Shown: positions 1-6,955, counted from the stretch's first letter. The stretch is 25,584 nt of DNA from DATBGS01 sp036557885 (GCA_036557885.1 DATBGS010000142.1:1-25584); one strand, 5' to 3'. A program made the numbers and translations. Notes: a model not told the origin generated them from the sequence alone.

Positions 1-45
1 GTCACCCCTGGGGGGAGTTTAAGTCACCCCTTGACAGAGGGGGAG
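1..45 (+). repeat. Direct repeats upstream of the left antirepressor-like gene
   Basis: GTCACCCC occurs at 1-8 and 23-30, each followed by GGGGGAG (11-17 and 39-45), so two related units lie in tandem in front of the gene at 104. Each unit can also fold on itself (CCCC against GGGG). The array may continue to the left of the window. By analogy with the tandem array in front of the paralogous gene at the other end, these may be operator sites; that is inference. No good -10/-35 pair is visible between 30 and 103. Confidence 0.5.
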
Positions 46-103
46 CCTAGAACAACCCAGTATTTTAAGCGGTACCTATAGCTACCAGAACGGAGAAATC
101 CTC

Positions 104-1009
104 ATGGAAACAACTCGAACAGCCATTACGCCAGTGAAGCAGGCACTTGTAGAAATTGCCGGGCATGCGGTGTTGGCTTTCCTCCTGCCTGATGGTCGTA
201 TTGCGGCGGCCTTTCGCATGATCTGCAACATCCTTGGTGTGAATCATCGAGGGCAGATTCGCAGTGTGCAAGCTGATTCCACTATTTCGGATTTGCTACT
301 GTTGGTGAAGATCGACATAATGGGAACGCCCCAGGAAATGAATGTCATCATCGCGGAGGCCATTCCAATGTGGCTGGCGAATATTCATGAGAGCAAAGTA
401 GCGCCAGAAGCCCGCGAGACATTGATGGAGTTTCAGCGCGTGGCAGTGGATGCGCTGCGCGCCTTTTTCTTCCCCGAAACGAAAGCGCAGCACTCCGCGC
501 CGCCCAAAGAGGAGCCAAAGCACTCCGCGCCGCCCAAGCAGGAGCCAGCCGCGCCGCCACCACTGGAAGAAGACGAGATGGCCTACATGGATAATCTGGC
601 GGCGGGGCATATCGGGCAAGAGCTACATCTCAGAGCGCTCGTCGCCTTCCAAAAGCGAACAGAAGCGCAGATGATCCGGGTCCAACAGTATTTTGAGGAG
701 GATGCAGCAGGGTTGAATCGCCATGAGGAACGACTAAACGCGCTTGCTGCGCAGGTCAAGCAGCAGGGAGAGCAGATGAGCACCCTGAGTGCGCTGGTCA
801 ATCGCTTGATGGCCTCTGATTTGCTCACAGCAGACCACCAGGGTGAGATGCGGGCAAGGATTCAGGCGGTAGCGCATCAGGCCGGGCAATCCGCCAGCGC
901 CATTGAGCACGAACTGGCCGCCGCCTTTGGCGTAGAAACCATCGGCCAGCTTCCAGAGGCGCGTTGGGGCGAGATTGCAGCGTGGTTCCATCAGCGGCTG
1001 GGCTGGTAA
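104..1009 (+). CDS. Phage antirepressor N-terminal (P22_AR_N-like) domain protein, 301 aa
   Basis: Residues about 8-115 resemble the N-terminal domain of phage P22-type antirepressors: a beta-rich start (VEIAGHAVLAFLLPDGRIAA), then the family signature of an aliphatic-Pro-x-Trp-Leu segment (IPMWLANIHESKVAPEAR). A Pro/Glu/Lys-rich linker at about 126-150 contains a tandem nine-residue repeat (KHSAPPKEE / KHSAPPKQE). A heptad-rich, probably coiled-coil stretch follows (about 175-250), then a conserved C-terminal tail ending QRLGW. The start is set by GGAGAAATCCTC before the ATG. It is a clear paralogue of the gene at 24210-25226 in both N- and C-terminal parts, with a divergent middle. No lytic or structural phage genes are nearby, so a chromosomal regulatory family is more likely than a prophage remnant. 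DNA-binding or partner is unknown. Confidence 0.85.
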   Translation: METTRTAITPVKQALVEIAGHAVLAFLLPDGRIAAAFRMICNILGVNHRGQIRSVQADSTISDLLLLVKIDIMGTPQEMNVIIAEAIPMWLANIHESKVAPEARETLMEFQRVAVDALRAFFFPETKAQHSAPPKEEPKHSAPPKQEPAAPPPLEEDEMAYMDNLAAGHIGQELHLRALVAFQKRTEAQMIRVQQYFEEDAAGLNRHEERLNALAAQVKQQGEQMSTLSALVNRLMASDLLTADHQGEMRARIQAVAHQAGQSASAIEHELAAAFGVETIGQLPEARWGEIAAWFHQRLGW

Positions 1010-1070
1010 AGAAATATTTGTGTCCCTGATGAAGTTTTCTTTTTTAGCCAGAACAGGTGCTCACCGTCTT

Positions 1071-1127
1071 AGCCCGCGCAGGCGGGCTTTGTGGCCGCAG
1101 GCCCTTAGGCGCGGTTTGAACCGCCAG
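1071..1127 (-). repeat. Family 1 structured repeat, copy A
   Basis: Read on the minus strand it begins CTGGCGGTTCAAACCGC and carries three successive perfect hairpins: GCGGTT/AACCGC, GGCC-TGC-GGCC, and AGCCCGC-CTGC-GCGGGCT. The third hairpin of the other copies (CCCT...AGGG) is absent here. It lies between two convergent genes (stops at 1009 and 1179), where it could act as a terminator. See copies at 2439-2527 and 11200-11388. Confidence 0.75.
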
Positions 1128-1178
1128 CATTCTTCATCAGGGGCGATGGGCGCGGGCCGACGGCGGGCACAGAGCAGA

Positions 1179-1496
1179 TCAGACGCTTTTGCCGCTTTGT
1201 TCCGCCTGCCGCGCCCGCGCCCGCCGTACCAGCGCCCGCAGCCACAGCCGCTCCGCCCACAGCAGCACCGCCCGCGCCAGCACGCCCGCCACCAACCCAA
1301 GAATCAGCGCGGGCCAGTAGCCCAGCGGCCCCTGAAGCACGCTGTACACCACCAGCGCGATCACCGTCGCGCTCAGCAGCGCCGCCAGACGCAGCCCACC
1401 AAAAACCGCGCTCGATTTGATGGCTGGCGTTGGGTCGGCTGGCTCTGCCGGAGTTGGCGCGGCGCCCTTGCCGCCAGAACGTCTTCGCTTTGCCAC
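1179..1496 (-). CDS. Small two-TM membrane protein, 105 aa
   Basis: Third gene of the selenoprotein operon. The start is GTG (1494-1496), only two bases after the stop of the preceding gene (1499-1501), so translational coupling is likely. The N-terminus is basic and Pro/Ala rich (about 1-28), followed by two hydrophobic segments at about 31-53 and 58-82 (LAALLSATVIALVVYSVL and YWPALILGLVAGVLARAVLL) and an Arg-rich tail. No family recognised. The two-TM hairpin with basic ends resembles many small uncharacterised inner-membrane proteins; function unknown. Confidence 0.7.
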   Translation of the reverse strand: MAKRRRSGGKGAAPTPAEPADPTPAIKSSAVFGGLRLAALLSATVIALVVYSVLQGPLGYWPALILGLVAGVLARAVLLWAERLWLRALVRRARARQAEQSGKSV

Positions 1497-1498
1497 GC

Positions 1499-1804
1499 TT
1501 ATGCGTCCTCCTCCTCCAGGGGCGGCAGACCATCTGGCTCGGCGCCGGGAGTGGTTTCTTCGTCGCTGTAGCGCTGAATCAACTTCTCCACCAGCCCCGC
1601 AATCTCATGCCAGATGTAATGCTGATAGTCCAGCATTTTTGCCTGGTTCTCGTCATATGCCCTGGTTTTCTGGTCTTGCTCACTTCTGGCGTGCTCCAGA
1701 AAACGCTGCGCCAGTTGATAGGTGCTGCGCCCGCGCCCATGCAGATAACTCGTCAATTCGTTTAGATCGCGCAGCAGCGCCGCCAATCGTTCCTCTTCAG
1801 CCAT
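1499..1804 (-). CDS. Uncharacterised 101-aa acidic helical protein
   Basis: Second gene of the operon. Its ATG (1802-1804) overlaps the stop of the upstream selenoprotein gene (TGA, 1797-1799) by eight bases, which strongly suggests co-translation. The protein looks soluble and mainly alpha-helical (about 1-80) with a heptad-like N-terminal half, several Tyr/His/Trp residues in the middle (YQHYIWHEIAGLVEKL) and a very acidic tail (DGLPPLEEEDA). No family recognised. Position suggests a role connected with the peroxidase, but this is inference. Confidence 0.7.
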   Translation of the reverse strand: MAEEERLAALLRDLNELTSYLHGRGRSTYQLAQRFLEHARSEQDQKTRAYDENQAKMLDYQHYIWHEIAGLVEKLIQRYSDEETTPGAEPDGLPPLEEEDA

Positions 1805-2342
1805 CGGCGCGCCTCCTCGCCAGCGTAATTTTTAGCGCGTCGGCAAAGCGGTTCAGGTCGTTCATCACACCGATCACCGCCGCCAGTTCCACAATCTCGC
1901 CATCATCAAACTGGGCTTGCAGCGCGGCCCAGACCTCTTCCGTCACGTCGCGCGCGTCCGTCGTCATCAACTCGCAGAAGCGCAGCGCCGCCAGTTCGCG
2001 GGGCGAAAACTCCTGCCGGTGCTGGTCCAGGTGATACATCGCCTCCAGCAGCGCCTCGCTCACTCCCAGCCGCCCTGCCAGGGCGGTATGTGAAGCCAGT
2101 CAGTAGCCGCAATCGTTGATCTGCGAGACGCGCACCGCCAGCATTTCTTTCAGGCGCGGCTCAACGCTGCCCTGATCAAAGACGGCGGAAAGATGCGCCG
2201 CAAACGTCGTCATCAGCGCGGGCCGATGGGCCATCGTCGCCAGCAGCGTCGCCATTTCGCTGCGTCTGGCTTGCACCTCTTGCAGCGCCGCCCGCGCCTC
2301 CGGGTCCAGGTCTTCGGGTTGCAGCGGCGGAATTCGCCCCAT
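1797..2342 (-). CDS. AhpD/CMD-family peroxidase, probable selenoprotein (Sec81 at an in-frame TGA), 181 aa
   Basis: Reading 2342 to 1797 as one frame, with the TGA at 2102-2100 translated, gives a complete carboxymuconolactone decarboxylase/AhpD-type peroxidase (family proteins are about 175-190 aa). Without readthrough there are two fragments, 80 and 88+ aa, in the same frame. The TGA sits exactly in the family active site: N-D-C-G-Y-[TGA]-L-A-S-H, where relatives have CxxC-xxx-H. Mapping on M. tuberculosis AhpD (Glu118, Cys130, Cys133, His137) gives Glu66, Cys78, Sec81, His85 with identical spacing, so Sec would replace the peroxidatic cysteine. Both sides of the TGA are well conserved (EMLAVRVSQIN before, HTALAGRLGVSEALLEAM after). 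A SECIS-like hairpin follows (2058-2096). First gene of a tightly overlapping operon. Alternative: recent pseudogene through a Cys (TGC/TGT) to TGA change, which would not explain the hairpin. Confidence 0.85.
2058..2096 (-). promoter_or_regulatory. Candidate bacterial SECIS element
   Basis: On the mRNA, 13 nt after the TGA a perfect 7-bp stem CCGCCCU-GGC-AGGGCGG forms (plus positions 2070-2086). Its apical loop starts with G about 20 nt after the UGA; bacterial SECIS elements have a G at the start of a small apical loop roughly 16-37 nt downstream. A lower stem GCU(U)CAC / GUGAGC (2090-2096 with 2058-2063) adds six pairs with a single bulged U, recalling the bulged U of E. coli fdhF SECIS. 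The element lies wholly in the coding region, as expected in bacteria. Folding was done by eye. Confidence 0.75.
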
Positions 2343-2377
2343 GCTCTGCTCTTTCGTTTTTGTTACACTTGATGCTC

Positions 2378-2426
2378 AAAACCGGCCCCCTGAAGTGCAG
2401 CAGAGAGGCTGCCAGGAGGCCGGTTT
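2378..2426 (-). terminator. Large two-tier inverted repeat, probable terminator
   Basis: AAACCGGCC (2379-2387) pairs with GGCCGGTTT (2418-2426); inside the loop GCAGC and GCTGC form a second stem. On the minus strand the outer stem is followed by TTTT, fitting a rho-independent terminator for the gene at 2546-3265. It lies just upstream of the selenoprotein start (2342), so it could also act as an attenuator for that operon. Confidence 0.45.
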
Positions 2427-2438
2427 CATCGTTCTTTA

Positions 2439-2527
2439 CTGGCGACTAAAGTCGCGGCTAAGGGCCTGCGGCCACCCCTAAGACAGAAGGGCACGGCGGC
2501 AAGTCCCTCTTCAGGGACTCCCCGCCC
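2439..2527 (+). repeat. Family 1 structured repeat, copy B
   Basis: Begins CTGGCGACTAAAGTCGC and contains four successive hairpins: GCGACT/AGTCGC, GGCC-TGC-GGCC, CCCT...AGGG (inside CACCCCTAAGACAGAAGGG) and AGTCCCT-CTTC-AGGGACT. The first and fourth hairpins differ from those in other copies at several positions, yet both arms change together. It abuts the 3' end of the gene at 2546. Confidence 0.75.
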
Positions 2528-2545
2528 CAGATACCGCCTGTACAG

Positions 2546-3265
2546 TTAGTGGCGCCGGGCCTTGCGCCGCTCGGTGCGCAGGCGCGCTTTCACCCGCTCG
2601 TAAGCGTCATCATTTGGCCCGGAAAGCGGCTCGCGTGGCGCCTTCACCTCGGCGGGCTTGGCCGCCTTGGGGTCAGCTTTCGCGGCAGCTACCTGCCCGC
2701 GAGGCTGGCCCAGCGAGCGCGGTAAAACCTTCAGCTTGTACAGCCCCCAGAGAATACCGATCAGCACCAGCATCCAGACCAGCAAGTATTCGGTGATTGA
2801 CCCCAGCAGCGGAACGTTAAAGAGCACCTGTTGGCCCTTGCCAGGCACATAGGAGAAGACAAAGGCCAGCACAAACTGCGCTGCAAACGCCAGCACCATA
2901 TAGAGCATCATGCCAAAGAAAAACCGGCCCATGCCAGGATTTGCCGGGCGCTGGGTGCCGGACGCGGCTGCTGCGCCCCCTTTGGTTGTGGCGGCTGGGG
3001 CGCTCGCCAGCCCTTTGCTCCCACCGAGCCGCCGGAAAAAGTTCATGGGCGAGGCGAACCTGGTTGCTGAAGGTTCAGGCGTGGTGGCGCCGGTGCTGGC
3101 CCCTTTGGGGGTGGCTTTCTGCGGCAGTGGGCCAGAGACGCGCTGCGGGCCGTCTGCGGTGCTAGCCGCTTTTGCAGTGGTGGTTCCTTTCAGGGGCGTA
3201 GTGGCGGCAGCCTGCGCCTTGGGCTTCGGGCGTCTGGCGACGACCTCCTCGGTTTTCTCGGCCAT
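2546..3265 (-). CDS. Two-TM membrane protein with long Ala/Pro/Thr-rich N-terminus, 239 aa
   Basis: Residues 1-120 are low-complexity (Ala, Thr, Pro, Lys, Gly) and probably disordered. Two transmembrane helices follow at about 123-146 (FFFGMMLYMVLAFAAQFVLA) and about 160-180 (ITEYLLVWMLVLIGILWGLY), and the end is basic (ERVKARLRTERRKARRH). The start is fixed by GAGGAATCT before ATG at 3265. The gene is divergent from the TPR-WD40 gene at 3446, with 180 bp between them. No family recognised. The layout resembles small anchoring or assembly-type proteins, but no function can be given. Confidence 0.7.
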   Translation of the reverse strand: MAEKTEEVVARRPKPKAQAAATTPLKGTTTAKAASTADGPQRVSGPLPQKATPKGASTGATTPEPSATRFASPMNFFRRLGGSKGLASAPAATTKGGAAAASGTQRPANPGMGRFFFGMMLYMVLAFAAQFVLAFVFSYVPGKGQQVLFNVPLLGSITEYLLVWMLVLIGILWGLYKLKVLPRSLGQPRGQVAAAKADPKAAKPAEVKAPREPLSGPNDDAYERVKARLRTERRKARRH

Positions 3266-3342
3266 AGATTCCTCACAATCATTGCTGTTGATAAGTCCAT
3301 CCCCGCGCTGCGGTTACACATAGTATACCCTTTTTGGCTGTT

Positions 3343-3360
3343 CTCCGCCAGCAGGCGGAG
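3343..3360. promoter_or_regulatory. Hairpin in divergent promoter region
   Basis: CTCCGCC-AGCA-GGCGGAG is a perfect 7-bp inverted repeat with a 4-nt loop, 14 bp upstream of the -35 box of the rightward promoter and between two divergent genes. It could be an operator or upstream binding site. Evidence is symmetry and position only. Confidence 0.35.
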
Positions 3361-3374
3361 CATTTGCCAGGGTG

Positions 3375-3403
3375 TTGACGCCTGCCCCCTCTCACTCTAC
3401 AAT
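3375..3403 (+). promoter_or_regulatory. Sigma-70-type promoter for the TPR-WD40 gene
   Basis: TTGACG (3375-3380), a 17-bp spacer, and TACAAT (3398-3403). The expected transcription start is about 3410, which lies after the ATG at 3407 and therefore rules that ATG out; the true start is the ATG at 3446. Confidence 0.75.
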
Positions 3404-3445
3404 AGAATGGATGTATCAGTTAAGCAGTCTTTGAGGAACAGCAGC

Positions 3446-4864
3446 ATGGATGAGTCACCGAGGAGCCAGGTTGCGCTGCTGACGCATGGCGCGGCGCATC
3501 AGCAAGCCGGACGTTTTGAGGAGGCGCTGGCCGCCTACGAGCAGGCGGTGACGCGGGCGCCGCTCGATGCGCGAGCCTGGCTGGGCAAGGGGCTGGCGCT
3601 CTGGTCCCTTCAGCGGGAGGCCGAGGCGCTGGCCGCGCTGGAGGAGGCCCGCCGTCACTCCACGCAAACGCCCGCCGCGTTCCATAACCAGGCGCGCGAG
3701 TATTACCAGCAGCGGCGCTACGAAGAGGCGCTGGGCGCCTGGGAACGCACCCGCCGCCTGGACCCCGGCCTGACAGCGGCGCATCTGGGCGAAGGGCTGG
3801 CGCTGGCCGCGCTCAAGCGCCAGGCAGCGGCCAGCGCCGCCTGGGAACGCGCCGCGCAGCTTGACCCCAGCCTGACCTTTGCTGGCAGCCAGCCACCCCT
3901 GCCCGGCCCGCTGCCAGCCGTGACCTTGAGCGAAGAGTTCGTTCTTCACACGACCACGCCGCCCGCGCCGCCGCCCGGAACCTGCCTGCTCACCTACAAC
4001 GACCACACCGCCGCCGTCCACTGCGTGGCCTGGTCGCCAGATGGCCGCCTTCTGGCCTCGGCCAGCGAAGACAAGACTGTCCACCTCTGGGACGCCCAAA
4101 CCGGCGCCCGGCTCCTGAGCTTTCGCAGACATCGCGGCGCGGTGTACGCTGTCGCCTGGTCGCCCGACGGCACGCGCCTGGCCTCGGCTGATGCCAATGG
4201 CGCTGTAAAAGTCTGGGCAGCGCGGGAGAAAAAACCGAAAGCGCTGCTCCAGCTTGGGCATATCGGCGCCGTAAAAGCCCTCGCGTGGTCGCCCGATGGT
4301 GCGTCTCTCGCTGCTGGCGGCGACAATCAGGCCGTTCGCGTCTGGGACGCCACCAGCGGCAAACTCCTCTACGCCTATGCTAAGCACGATGCGTCGCTCT
4401 GCTCTGTTGTCTGGTCGCCAGATGGCAAACGGCTGGCCTCTGGCGGACGCGACAACGCTGTGCATGTCTGGGACGCCGCCACAGGGGAAAACGCGCTGAC
4501 GTTTGCTCATCATTCGCATCTGGTGCATAGCCTGGCCTGGGCGCCAGATAGCACGCGCCTGGCTTCCGCCAGTTGGGACGATACCATCCAGATTTGGGGA
4601 CCCAGAGAAGGCGAGCAGCAGGGATTCAGCTATTCCGGCCACCAGCGCGATGTCAACGCCGTTGCCTGGTCCCCGCTGGGGCAGCGGCTCGCCTCGGCCA
4701 GCGACGATCAGCAGGTGCATCTCTGGGCGCCAGAGCAGGATAGCGCTGTGCTTGTCTGCCCCGGCCACACCGATTGGGTGATGTCGCTCGCCTGGTCGCC
4801 TGATGGCTCCCGCCTGGCTTCTGCCAGCCGCGACGGAACGGTGCGCGTCTGGCAAGCCAGATAA
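3446..4864 (+). CDS. TPR and seven-blade WD40 repeat protein, 472 aa
   Basis: The start is ATG 3446, with GAGGAA 7 nt upstream; an in-frame ATG at 3407 lies inside the promoter. The N-terminal 150 residues hold about four TPR units (e.g. AGRFEEALAAYEQAVTRAPLD, QRRYEEALGAWERTRRLDP). A short Pro-rich linker leads to seven WD40 repeats, each with the pattern V-x-(A/S)-(V/L)-x-WSPDG...LAS...VxVW, enough to close one seven-bladed propeller. There is no signal peptide or membrane helix, so it is cytosolic. Both modules are protein-interaction scaffolds; no enzymatic domain is present. It stands alone, convergent with the SnoaL-like gene (18 bp apart). Such TPR-WD40 proteins are expanded in Ktedonobacteria and cyanobacteria; the partner is unknown. 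Confidence 0.9.
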   Translation: MDESPRSQVALLTHGAAHQQAGRFEEALAAYEQAVTRAPLDARAWLGKGLALWSLQREAEALAALEEARRHSTQTPAAFHNQAREYYQQRRYEEALGAWERTRRLDPGLTAAHLGEGLALAALKRQAAASAAWERAAQLDPSLTFAGSQPPLPGPLPAVTLSEEFVLHTTTPPAPPPGTCLLTYNDHTAAVHCVAWSPDGRLLASASEDKTVHLWDAQTGARLLSFRRHRGAVYAVAWSPDGTRLASADANGAVKVWAAREKKPKALLQLGHIGAVKALAWSPDGASLAAGGDNQAVRVWDATSGKLLYAYAKHDASLCSVVWSPDGKRLASGGRDNAVHVWDAATGENALTFAHHSHLVHSLAWAPDSTRLASASWDDTIQIWGPREGEQQGFSYSGHQRDVNAVAWSPLGQRLASASDDQQVHLWAPEQDSAVLVCPGHTDWVMSLAWSPDGSRLASASRDGTVRVWQAR

Positions 4865-4882
4865 GCCCCCCGCTCCGCCCCG

Positions 4883-5317
4883 TCATGCTTCTTCGCGTGG
4901 GCGCATTTGCAGGCGCAGCGCGTCGAAGTCCATGTGCGTCCAGTGCTCCACGAGCTTGCCGTCCTTCACCCGAAAGATGTCTATGAACTCGAATTCCACT
5001 CGGTTGCCAGTTGGCGGCAAGCCCCAGATCTCCCCCAGGTGAGTCCCGCGTAGGGTCTTGCGGGTGGCTACCAAATCCCGTTCCGCAAGCTGCTCGTTGA
5101 TCTCCATCGTGGCATCTGGGAAAGCCTGCAAGAGCATCCCGTAAAACCGCTGAAAGCCCCCGGCTGGGCGGGGCGTAGGCGGTATGGGGTGGCCCGCCGG
5201 GTCGTAGTGATTCACAAAGTCCGGGTGGAATAGTTCGTCGGCAGCCGCGAGGTCGTGCTGGTTCTGACACACCTCCACGAAGTTCGCCACCACTTGTTTG
5301 TTGTCCTCGATTGACAC
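4883..5317 (-). CDS. SnoaL-like / ester cyclase-fold protein, 144 aa
   Basis: Full-length SnoaL-like (NTF2-fold) protein: N-terminal helix (NKQVVANFVEVCQNQHDLAAADELFHPDFVNH), the P-x-G-x-x-G-F-x-x-F segment (about residues 50-60), a central AFPDATMEI strand, and the C-terminal strand EFIDIFRVKDGKLVEHWTHMD that is typical of polyketide-cyclase-like and ester-cyclase-like members. The start is GTG (5315-5317) after GGAGGGAGAGG. Members are small hydrolase/isomerase-like enzymes or ligand binders; many in non-antibiotic loci have no known substrate, and there is no polyketide cluster here. Transcribed alone, convergent with the TPR-WD40 gene. Confidence 0.85.
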   Translation of the reverse strand: MSIEDNKQVVANFVEVCQNQHDLAAADELFHPDFVNHYDPAGHPIPPTPRPAGGFQRFYGMLLQAFPDATMEINEQLAERDLVATRKTLRGTHLGEIWGLPPTGNRVEFEFIDIFRVKDGKLVEHWTHMDFDALRLQMRPREEA

Positions 5318-5525
5318 TGCCCTCTCCCTCCGAAGTCGAAGGGGACACGTGACGGAGCAGGGGGACGCCGCAAGTGTGCCTTCGATAGAAAGTCGCCCTC
5401 ATCTGCATCCCTCCTGCAAGAGCGTTTCTGGGCTGTCCCGATGGGAAAGACCGTCTCGCAAGGAAGAATGCCATTGACACTGGTCAGGAGCAGTATACCA
5501 TGCGCGCTTCCCCCTGCGGGGACAG

Positions 5526-5596
5526 GTAGCCCCGGCGTCCTGCCGGGCCGTCACCCCCTTGTACCCCCGGCGTCCTGCCGGGCCATCCCCCGCTAC
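5526..5596. repeat. Family 2 palindromic repeat, two tandem copies
   Basis: Two successive units with the hairpin CCCGGC-GTCCT-GCCGGG (5531-5547 and 5566-5582), preceded by GTAGCC and GTACCC. The right end of the second unit (CCCCCGCTAC) runs into the stop codon of the gene at 5593. The rest of the 275-bp gap (5318-5525) shows no further gene; I see nothing convincing in it. Confidence 0.65.
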
Positions 5597-6441
5597 ACCC
5601 AGCGCACGGGTACCATGCTCTCCCACTCCTCCTGGCTCACCTGGCTGTTGAGCGAGCGCGGCCACTCTCCCCCTTCCCACGCTCCCACCACCTCCCCAAA
5701 CGGCGGCGCCACCTCCAGCCCCGCCTCTCGCTCTCCTCGCAGCAGCTTGATCACGCTGTTCCTCAGCACCAGCGTCACCTTCACCCGCTCGATGAACGGC
5801 TTGACCGCTTCAGGATAGCTCACCTTGGAACCAAACTGCTCCTGCCACAGTTCGCGAAACAGCCGCCGCAGACACACCTCTGCAAACCACCTGCCTCCGA
5901 TCTCGCATAAGCGCACACCCACCTCATACACGCGCAGCAGCGCCATTGAGAGCGCGATGTGCTTTGCTCTCCACACCTCGCGCCGCTGCCCCTGGTAGTC
6001 GCACTGCGCCCAGCGCAGCAGCCGATAGATCTGGCGGAAGTCGCCTGCTAACGGCTGATACGCCTGCATGCTCGTCGCCTTGAGCACCTGTTCCTCCTCA
6101 TAGAAGAACTGCTCCAGGTCAGCTTTCCTGAAAGAGTTGGGCTGCTTCAAGCCGCCCAGGATGGGTCGGTGCTGCTCGCTGCGTCGGGTTGCCATCTGGA
6201 GCATGCCTGCGAACAGGTAGCTCAGCAACGTCTGGAGCGAGTCGGGCAGGTCGGGCAGCCCCAGCCCGGCCAGCAGCGTCAGCAGTTCCGGGTCATCGCG
6301 GGGCAGGTCATCGGGGGCGCCGATGAACATGTAGCTGGTGAGCAGACGGCGAAAGGTGCAAAAGAGCACGCTGGGCGGGATGGTCGTGGCAGGGCCAGCG
6401 GCGCTGGTCCAATAGATGTTCCTGGGTGGTTGGATGGGCAT
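5593..6441 (-). CDS. Unrecognised 282-aa soluble protein
   Basis: One long frame with balanced, folded-looking composition, no signal peptide and no clear membrane helix. I recognise no domain. Noticeable are a leucine-rich N-terminal third (ELLTLLAGLGLPDLPDSLQTLL), an aromatic/charged middle (DLEQFFYEEEQVL, DFRQIYRLLRWAQCDYQGQRREVWRAKH) and a predicted helical segment ALLRVYEVGVRLCEIGGRWFAEVCLRRLFREL. The start is uncertain: ATG 6441 has only a weak purine stretch (GAGAAAGCGAG) at a long distance, and the internal Met of MFIGAPDDLPRDD (about residue 38) is an alternative. The TAG stop is contributed by a family 2 repeat, giving the ending RWV. It is isolated, flanked by repeat-containing spacers. 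Confidence 0.6.
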   Translation of the reverse strand: MPIQPPRNIYWTSAAGPATTIPPSVLFCTFRRLLTSYMFIGAPDDLPRDDPELLTLLAGLGLPDLPDSLQTLLSYLFAGMLQMATRRSEQHRPILGGLKQPNSFRKADLEQFFYEEEQVLKATSMQAYQPLAGDFRQIYRLLRWAQCDYQGQRREVWRAKHIALSMALLRVYEVGVRLCEIGGRWFAEVCLRRLFRELWQEQFGSKVSYPEAVKPFIERVKVTLVLRNSVIKLLRGEREAGLEVAPPFGEVVGAWEGGEWPRSLNSQVSQEEWESMVPVRWV

Positions 6442-6507
6442 GGCACACGCTCGCTTTCTCGGCTCGGACTCCAGACGAGACGTGTGCCCCCGCGCCAGCT
6501 TGCCCTG

Positions 6508-6560
6508 GTAGCCCCGGCCACCGCGCCGGGCCGTCCCCCGTTACCCAAAGCAGGGGGGCA
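6508..6560. repeat. Family 2 palindromic repeat copy
   Basis: GTAGCCCCGGC...GCCGGGCCGTCCCCCG (CCCGGC 6513-6518, GCCGGG 6525-6530), followed by TTACCCAAAGCAGGGGGGC, which can form CCC/GGG stems. It lies in the 514-bp gap 6442-6955, which otherwise contains GC-rich sequence without a convincing gene on either strand; the ORFs there have a composition typical of chance frames. Confidence 0.5.
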
Positions 6561-6899
6561 ACAAGCAGGCCCCCGTTCCTCCTGGTGCGAGGGCGGGGGC
6601 CGGGTGGGATGGCCTGCGCTTTGCATGCCATCTTGAGACGGCCCCGGCCCTGGAGCGATACCAGGAATCGGGGAACGTGGCGTGGGGTGTCTGTTAGGCG
6701 CCTCGCGTCCGTTGTCCAAAACCATATGAAGTTGTCGAAAGATCGGCCAGCAGCAGTCAAGCCTGCCACTGAAGCGGGGCAAACCAGGCTGGCAACTACT
6801 GCAAGTATACTGGATGTTTCCCTGGATGTCAAGCGATTTGTGCGCCAGTTTTGGCGCTGGTGCTTTGCCCTGGCCCACCTCTTGCCACATGTTTAGTAT

Positions 6900-6925
6900 C
6901 AGCCAGAGATGCTTCCCTCTGGCTG
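6900..6925 (+). promoter_or_regulatory. Perfect 9-bp hairpin in the leader of the DUF1622 gene
   Basis: CAGCCAGAG (6900-6908) and CTCTGGCTG (6917-6925) form a perfect stem with an 8-nt loop, ending 30 bp before the ATG at 6956. It may be an operator or a leader hairpin. There is no T-run, so it is not a typical terminator. Confidence 0.4.
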
Positions 6926-6955
6926 TGACCTACACGCGCAAAGGGGCCGGGCCAC

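Noticed and set aside
1797..2342. Two separate small genes, or a simple pseudogene, for the AhpD halves
   Set aside because: The halves are in one frame, separated only by TGA at an active-site Cys position, and a SECIS-like hairpin follows. A pseudogene by a single Cys to TGA change stays possible but explains less.
3407..3445. ATG 3407 as start of the TPR-WD40 protein
   Set aside because: It lies 3 bp after the -10 box, before the expected transcription start, without RBS; ATG 3446 has GAGGAA at good distance.
3455..4855. 466-aa reading frame on the minus strand
   Set aside because: It is the complement of the TPR-WD40 gene; the high GC content keeps it open. Composition is Arg/Gly/Ala-rich with no fold.
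4883..5317. Polyketide biosynthesis gene
   Set aside because: The SnoaL-like fold is widespread, and no polyketide synthase or tailoring genes are present.
6279..6890. 203-aa minus-strand frame overlapping the spacer 6442-6955
   Set aside because: Pro/Arg/Gly-rich chance frame, overlapping the better-supported 282-aa gene and crossing a family 2 repeat.
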